Assembly: GCF_003024155.1 (NCBI RefSeq)
Contig: NZ_CP028136.1
Location: 3,596,001 to 3,660,000, forward strand
Direction: 5' to 3'
DNA: 64,000 nt
Source of the DNA: Christiangramia fulva
GTDB lineage: Bacteria > Bacteroidota > Bacteroidia > Flavobacteriales > Flavobacteriaceae
The notes beneath the pieces were generated by a model. It was not told where the DNA came from and did no database searches. It saw only the letters and a program-made list of their open reading frames with translations. Within the stretch, counting starts at the first letter, position 1, and each line of letters starts with the position of its first letter. Shown one piece after another: positions 59,464 through 64,000 of the stretch. A program made the translations under genes and the position numbers.

Positions 59464-61914
59464 TTATAATTTTTTAGCATTCTTCACCTTTTCATCGGTA
59501 ATGGCGATATCAATTACCTCGCTCATTTCCTTCACATAATGAAAAGTAAGACCTTCGAGATATTCATCTTTTATCTCTTTAATATCCCGGCGGTTATCTT
59601 CACAAAGAATGATCTCTTTTATACGAGCTCTTTTGGCAGCGAGTATTTTTTCTTTGATCCCCCCTACCGGAAGCACTTTTCCCCGAAGTGTGATTTCACC
59701 GGTCATGGCGATACTCTTTTTCACTTTTTTCTGAGTAAAGAGGGAAACCAGGGAAGTAAGCATTGTGATTCCCGCACTCGGACCGTCTTTTGGTGTTGCT
59801 CCTTCGGGCACGTGGATATGCACATTATATTGATCGAAAATCGAAGGAATTATTCCTAATCTTTCAGCATTCGCCTTGATATATTCCATGGCGATGGTGG
59901 CAGATTCTTTCATCACTTTTCCAAGATTCCCGGTAATGCTAAGGTTTCCTTTTCCTTTAGAGAGAATAGATTCGATAAAAAGAATATCCCCACCAACGCT
60001 AGTCCAGGCTAAACCTGTAACCACACCGGCAATATCGTTGTTTTCGTATTTATCCCGTTCCATTTTCGGACTTCCCAGAATCTCGATCACATCTTCATTG
60101 CTGATCTTAACATTGTACTCCTCCTCCATCGCAATATTTTTGGCGGCATAACGAACCACCTTTGCGATTTGCTTTTCGAGGCTTCGAACCCCAGATTCTC
60201 TGGTATATCCCTCGATGATTTTCTCGAGTTGTTTTTTACCAATTTTAAGATGTTCAGCTTTTAAACCGTGTTCTTCAAGTTGCTTGGGTAATAAATGTCG
60301 TTTGGCGATCTGAACTTTTTCTTCAATGGTATATCCGGTCACATTGATGATCTCCATACGATCCCTTAACGCAGGCTGAATGGTACTTAAAGAATTGCAG
60401 GTCGCGATGAACATCACTTTGGAAAGATCAAATCCCATTTCCAGGAAATTATCGTGGAAATCATGATTTTGCTCAGGATCCAGCACTTCCAGTAAAGCTG
60501 AAGACGGATCTCCGGAATTACCAATGGCAAGTTTATCAATTTCATCGAGTACGAAAACCGGGTTACTGGTTCCGGCCTTCTTCAAACTCTGAATGATCCT
60601 TCCGGGCATTGCTCCAATATAGGTTTTTCGGTGTCCGCGAATCTCGGCTTCGTCACGTAAACCTCCCAGAGAAATTCTTACATACTCCCTGCCTAAAGCT
60701 TCAGCTATAGATTTCCCAAGAGAAGTTTTACCAACCCCCGGAGGCCCGTAAAGGCAAAGAATTGGAGATTTCATATCATTTCGCAGTTTCAGCACCGCGA
60801 GGTATTCAATGATCCTTCGTTTTACGTCATCGAGACCATAATGATCGCGATCGAGTATTTTTTTCGCCCTTTTAAGGTCGAATTTGTCCTTGCTGAATTC
60901 ATTCCATGGAAGATCCAGGAAAAGATCCAGATAATTACGCTGAATAGAATATTCGGCAACTTGAGGATTCATTCGCTGCATCTTGGAAAGTTCCTTTTCA
61001 AAATGCTCCTGAACGTCTTTACCCCATTTTTTGTCTTTGGCGCTTTGCCTCATTTCTTCAATCTCACCCTCATGAGAAACCCCTCCAAGTTCTTCCTGGA
61101 TGGTTTTCATTTGCTGGTGAAGGAAGTATTCGCGTTGCTGCTGGCTCATATCGCTCTGCACCTTGCTCTGGATATCATTTTTGAGTTCCAGTTTCTGGTA
61201 TTCAGTATTCATATGTTTCAGAGTGGCCAGGGCGCGCTCTTTCAAATCGTTCATTTCAAGCAGGGCCTGCTTTTCTTCCACAGAAAGGCTCATATTAGAT
61301 GAAACAAAATTGATCAAAAAGGAGTTGCTTTCGATATTTTTAATCGCAAAAGAAGCCTCAGAAGGTATATTCGGACTCCCCTTTATAATTTGCAGCGCGA
61401 GATCTTTAATTGAATCTATAATAGCTGAGAATTCCGCATTTCCCTTTTCAGGTTTGGTTTCAGGCATTTCGGTGATCGTGGCATTCATATAAGGCTGCTC
61501 GGTAACGATCTGGGTAATTCTAAAACGTTTTTTCCCCTGGATGATCACTGTGGTATTTCCATCGGGCATCTTTAAAACGCGTAGAATACGCGCGACAACT
61601 CCTACTTTATTAATGTCTTTCCCGCTGGGGTTTTCTACTTCCTCATCTTTTTGAGAAACCACCCCAATGATCTTGCTTCCGTTATTCGCTTCATTTATCA
61701 GTTTAATAGATGCATCTCTTCCCGCGGTAATTGGAATAACCACCCCAGGGAACAATACCGTATTTCTGAGCGGAAGTATGGGCAGGGTTTCGGGGAGATT
61801 TTCTCGATTTATTTCTTCTTCGTCTTCAGGGGTCATAAGAGGAATTAATTCTGCATCCTCGTCCATTCCCTGTAATGACAAACTGTCAATATCTGTAAAT
61901 TTTGTTTTCGCCAT
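59464..61914 (-). CDS. lon: ATP-dependent protease La
   Basis: 816 residues. The N-terminal LON substrate-binding domain (~40-240) begins [23 protein letters not shown]+ module: Walker [21 protein letters not shown] (~391), Walker [10 protein letters not shown] (~455). Protease domain with the Ser-Lys dyad, Ser in [11 protein letters not shown] (~710) and Lys in [14 protein letters not shown] (~753). It degrades damaged and regulatory proteins in the cytoplasm. It is transcribed alone, on the strand of cmk; a palindrome lies in its upstream region. The 190-bp gap 59274-59463 holds only a short CTAAAGC/GCTTTAG repeat. Confidence 0.97.
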   Translation of the reverse strand: MAKTKFTDIDSLSLQGMDEDAELIPLMTPEDEEEINRENLPETLPILPLRNTVLFPGVVIPITAGRDASIKLINEANNGSKIIGVVSQKDEEVENPSGKDINKVGVVARILRVLKMPDGNTTVIIQGKKRFRITQIVTEQPYMNATITEMPETKPEKGNAEFSAIIDSIKDLALQIIKGSPNIPSEASFAIKNIESNSFLINFVSSNMSLSVEEKQALLEMNDLKERALATLKHMNTEYQKLELKNDIQSKVQSDMSQQQREYFLHQQMKTIQEELGGVSHEGEIEEMRQSAKDKKWGKDVQEHFEKELSKMQRMNPQVAEYSIQRNYLDLFLDLPWNEFSKDKFDLKRAKKILDRDHYGLDDVKRRIIEYLAVLKLRNDMKSPILCLYGPPGVGKTSLGKSIAEALGREYVRISLGGLRDEAEIRGHRKTYIGAMPGRIIQSLKKAGTSNPVFVLDEIDKLAIGNSGDPSSALLEVLDPEQNHDFHDNFLEMGFDLSKVMFIATCNSLSTIQPALRDRMEIINVTGYTIEEKVQIAKRHLLPKQLEEHGLKAEHLKIGKKQLEKIIEGYTRESGVRSLEKQIAKVVRYAAKNIAMEEEYNVKISNEDVIEILGSPKMERDKYENNDIAGVVTGLAWTSVGGDILFIESILSKGKGNLSITGNLGKVMKESATIAMEYIKANAERLGIIPSIFDQYNVHIHVPEGATPKDGPSAGITMLTSLVSLFTQKKVKKSIAMTGEITLRGKVLPVGGIKEKILAAKRARIKEIILCEDNRRDIKEIKDEYLEGLTFHYVKEMSEVIDIAITDEKVKNAKKL

Positions 61915-61939
61915 AGCTGTTTTTAAGTCAAACTGTCAC

Positions 61940-61953
61940 AGAATCCGGATTCT
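61940..61953. promoter_or_regulatory. 14-bp palindrome upstream of lon
   Basis: AGAATCCGGATTCT is its own complement and ends 25 bp before the lon ATG. It is followed, toward the gene, by GTGACAGTTTGAC, which repeats TGAC. No CIRCE sequence is present. It may be a regulator site for heat or stress control. Confidence 0.4.
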
Positions 61954-62075
61954 TCCAAATTCGATTACATTCTCAAAAGTCCTGATTTATAAGTGAATTC
62001 CAAACTTTTGCTGATTTCTATTTCATTTATTCAATTCCTATGCCATGCTTTTTTTTAAAATAATTTTTCAAAACT

Positions 62076-62104
62076 GTAACAATCGTAACTTAAGCCCATC
62101 TTTA
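62076..62104 (+). promoter_or_regulatory. possible ECF-type promoter of the second sigma operon
   Basis: GTAAC (62076-62080), 16 bp, CATCTTTA (62097-62104), 20 bases before the TTG start. It resembles the pair before the first sigma gene. Confidence 0.4.
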
Positions 62105-62124
62105 TAGTAGAAACTAAGTTTTAA

Positions 62125-62685
62125 TTGACACAAACCATCACACATATCAATGAACTAGTTGACCGTTGCCGCCATGGCGATCAACGGGCGCAAATGGAAA
62201 TTTATGAACGCTATCATAAAGCTATGTACAATACCGCTTTGCGAATAACCAGGCACCCGGCTGAAGCCGAAGATGTAATGCAGGAAGCTTTTTTAAGCGC
62301 TTTCACAAAAATTGAAAGTTTCCAGGGTACCTCAACATTTGGCGCATGGCTCAAACGAATTGTGGTAAACGAAAGCATCAGCGCCTATCATAAAAAAGAA
62401 AAACTGAGCGAAGTGAGCTACAACGATGAGCTTAAAAATGAAGTGGATGATGGAGGCCTTGCTTTAGATAGCGAAGATAGAAACAACGAAAAGGTTCGTA
62501 TTATCCTTTATCAGATGGAAAAGCTGAAACCAAATTACCGGCTTGCACTTACCCTCCACCTGATAGAAGGTTACGACTACGATGAAATTTGTGAAATTAT
62601 GGATATTTCTTATGCTAATTGCCGCACAACGGTATCCAGGGCCAAAGAAAGTCTGAGAAAAAATTTGCAGCACTATGAAAACTAA
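62125..62685 (+). CDS. ECF-type RNA polymerase sigma factor
   Basis: 186 residues from TTG 62125, needed to keep the N-terminal helix THINELVDRCRHGD. Region 2 spans ~25-85: NTALRITRHPAEAEDVMQEA then STFGAWLKRIVVNESIS. Region 4 (~125-175) has NYRLALTLHLIEGYDYDEIC and YANCRTTVSRAKESLRKNL. It heads an operon with overlapping genes for a membrane protein and a secreted adhesin-like protein, a common flavobacterial arrangement. The regulon is likely envelope-related. Confidence 0.92.
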   Translation: MTQTITHINELVDRCRHGDQRAQMEIYERYHKAMYNTALRITRHPAEAEDVMQEAFLSAFTKIESFQGTSTFGAWLKRIVVNESISAYHKKEKLSEVSYNDELKNEVDDGGLALDSEDRNNEKVRIILYQMEKLKPNYRLALTLHLIEGYDYDEICEIMDISYANCRTTVSRAKESLRKNLQHYEN

Positions 62686-63235
62686 CAAAAATATGGAAGA
62701 GCTTTTCGAAGACCTCAACTTCGATATAGAAGAGCCACATAGCGGACACCGGGAGCGCTTCCGCAGAAAACTGGAAAAGCAATCGGGTTCTTCCAGAAAG
62801 TCTAAAGTAAGAAAGCTTTGGAATCCTTTTATGGGCATTGCAGCAGGCTTTCTGTTCGCAATATTCCTGGCCGGCCAATTCTTTGGAGATGATCTTCAGA
62901 CTAAACAGGCCGATTTGGCAAGCATTTCTCCTGAAATGAAACAAACACAGGAATTTTATACAAGCGTGATTTCCAAAGAACTGAGTTCCCTTGCTGAAGA
63001 AAAAACTCCAGAAACCGAAGCTATTGTTAATGATGCGCTGAAACAAATGGAAAAACTGGAGAAAGAGTATGAAGGACTTAAAAAAGACCTGCATGAAAGC
63101 GGTAATGATAATCGTGTAATCTATGCTATGATCCAAAATTTCCAACAACGAATTGACTTATTGAATAGCGTTCTCGAAAAAATTGAACATATCAAACAAC
63201 TAAAAACAAACACCCATGAAAACAATATTATCTAG
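62675..63235 (+). CDS. single-pass membrane protein, candidate anti-sigma factor
   Basis: 186 residues. It overlaps the sigma gene by 11 bases, giving coupled translation and similar amounts. The cytoplasmic N-terminus (~1-47) is followed by one transmembrane helix (~50-66, GIAAGFLFAIFLAGQFF) and a periplasmic coiled coil (~80-180, Glu/Lys/Leu-rich). The LEDLNFDIEEPHSGHRERFR-like start (ELFEDLNFDIEEPHSGHRER) recurs in flavobacterial proteins placed after ECF sigma genes. Anti-sigma function is inferred from position and topology. Confidence 0.7.
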   Translation: MKTNKNMEELFEDLNFDIEEPHSGHRERFRRKLEKQSGSSRKSKVRKLWNPFMGIAAGFLFAIFLAGQFFGDDLQTKQADLASISPEMKQTQEFYTSVISKELSSLAEEKTPETEAIVNDALKQMEKLEKEYEGLKKDLHESGNDNRVIYAMIQNFQQRIDLLNSVLEKIEHIKQLKTNTHENNII

Positions 63236-64000
63236 CTTAATCTTTATGGCGGTCCTGGGGCCAAGAATATCGATCTTCCCTCATAGCCTTCCTGAAAATG
63301 AAAGGCAGAAGAATTCTGTAAAAGAGGCTAAACACACCGAAGAAAAGAAAATAAAAAAAGCCTTTAATGTAAGCGCTACGAGTGACCTTACTATTGACAA
63401 CTCCTATGGCAATGTAGATGTTACAACCTGGGATGAGAACCGGGTGGTGATAGAGGTGACTGTAAAAACCAGTGGTGATGATGAAGATAAAGTAAAAAGT
63501 AAACTTGATAATATTTCTGTAGATTTTGAACAGAATTCTTCTGGTGTCATTGCTAAAACACGCTTTTCTAAAGAAGGGAAATCATGGTGGAAAAGCCTTT
63601 TTGAAGGTTTTAACAACGTAAACATGGAGATCAATTATGTAATCAAGGCTCCGGTTCAAAACAATCTCCACCTGAGCAACGATTACGGCGGAATCTATAT
63701 AGACAAAACTTCAGGAAATACAAAGATCAACTGTGATTACGGAAAAATAGATATTGGGGAGCTGCATGGAGATTCAAATTATCTCAATTTCGACTATTCC
63801 AGGAACAGCCATATTGGTTTTGTAACTAACGCTGAGATCAACGCCGATTATTCTGATTATGAAGTGGGAGAAGCGAGTTCTCTTAAGGTAAATGCAGATT
63901 ATACAAATTCGAAGATCAACAAGGTTTCCCGTATGCAGTTTTCCTGCGACTACGGAAGTCTTACTTTAGACAAGGTAAAAATACTTCGTGGAAATGGCGA
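63216..64000 (+). CDS. DUF4097-like adhesin-type exported protein (3' end outside window)
   Basis: Starts at ATG 63216 within the end of the preceding gene and runs off the right edge; 261 residues are visible. An N-terminal hydrophobic segment may be a signal peptide (MKTILSSLIFMAVLG). The body consists of short beta strands with recurring NDYGGIYIDK, CDYGKIDIGE, ADYSDYEVGE and CDYGSLTLDK units, typical of DUF4097 beta-helix proteins. It is probably an exported target of the sigma factor of its own operon. Family assignment is by repeat pattern. Confidence 0.78.
   Translation, partial: MKTILSSLIFMAVLGPRISIFPHSLPENERQKNSVKEAKHTEEKKIKKAFNVSATSDLTIDNSYGNVDVTTWDENRVVIEVTVKTSGDDEDKVKSKLDNISVDFEQNSSGVIAKTRFSKEGKSWWKSLFEGFNNVNMEINYVIKAPVQNNLHLSNDYGGIYIDKTSGNTKINCDYGKIDIGELHGDSNYLNFDYSRNSHIGFVTNAEINADYSDYEVGEASSLKVNADYTNSKINKVSRMQFSCDYGSLTLDKVKILRGNG

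Noticed and set aside
61163..61996. Overlapping plus-strand frames opposite lon
   Set aside because: Antisense to conserved Lon domains and without promoters or recognisable features.

Overview
The window looks like a chromosomal segment of a marine-type Flavobacteriaceae (Bacteroidota), near Gramella/Christiangramia, Salegentibacter or Zunongwangia. Three things suggest this. The gene families are typical of the group: SusC/SusD, DUF4199, DUF4136, the GlmU-like sugar nucleotidyltransferase, type B L31, and many lipoproteins with short acidic tails. Promoters fit the Bacteroidota pattern (TTTG, about 19 bp, TAnnTTTG) rather than the E. coli -35/-10 pattern. Shine-Dalgarno sites are mostly absent. 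Genus placement is inferred from general resemblance only.

Layout. 1-8.5 kb: end of mtaB, a small membrane protein, a GlmU-like protein, rpmE2, then a DUF4199 / glycosyltransferase / phosphohexomutase / ABC exporter run. 8.8-10.4 kb: an ECF sigma operon with a membrane partner and a secreted helical protein. 10.4-17.8 kb: a propeller lipoprotein, an RsmB-like methyltransferase, a DUF4377 protein, purL and a DUF4136 lipoprotein. 18-26.8 kb: fatty-acid degradation, with fadD alone and then a marR-fadN-fadA-fadE operon in the B. subtilis fadN-fadA-fadE order. 26.8-39 kb: a mixed stress and envelope block (SMP-30, MscS, GH15, OtsA-OtsB fusion, YtxH, M28 peptidase, dienelactone hydrolase, PRC-barrel, App1 phosphatase, lipid kinase). 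39-56 kb: one long minus-strand locus with SusC, SusD, three ~1,100-residue FG-GAP/ASPIC lipoproteins, a vanadium-haloperoxidase-type lipoprotein and a membrane-anchored GyrI-like protein. 56.5-62 kb: rpsA, cmk and lon. 62.1-64 kb: a second ECF sigma / membrane partner / adhesin-like operon, cut by the window end.

The most unusual signal is in the beta-oxidation operon. Both internal junctions (fadN|fadA and fadA|fadE) hold a small four-helix-bundle (23S-rRNA-IVS-type) gene enclosed by imperfect inverted repeats. The two repeat pairs are unrelated in sequence, yet each left arm starts at the stop codon of the upstream gene. In RNA each element would be a long stem with the ORF in its loop, like the intervening sequences of fragmented 23S rRNAs but placed inside an mRNA.

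The second candidate system is the SusCD / triple FG-GAP lipoprotein / haloperoxidase locus. It has two transcription starts sharing a leader motif, an intervening terminator, and a LacI-type palindrome upstream of susC. Several other perfect palindromes (upstream of marR and lon, after the dienelactone hydrolase gene, and inside the glycosyltransferase gene) are listed separately. No tRNA, rRNA, CRISPR array, transposase or phage gene was seen.
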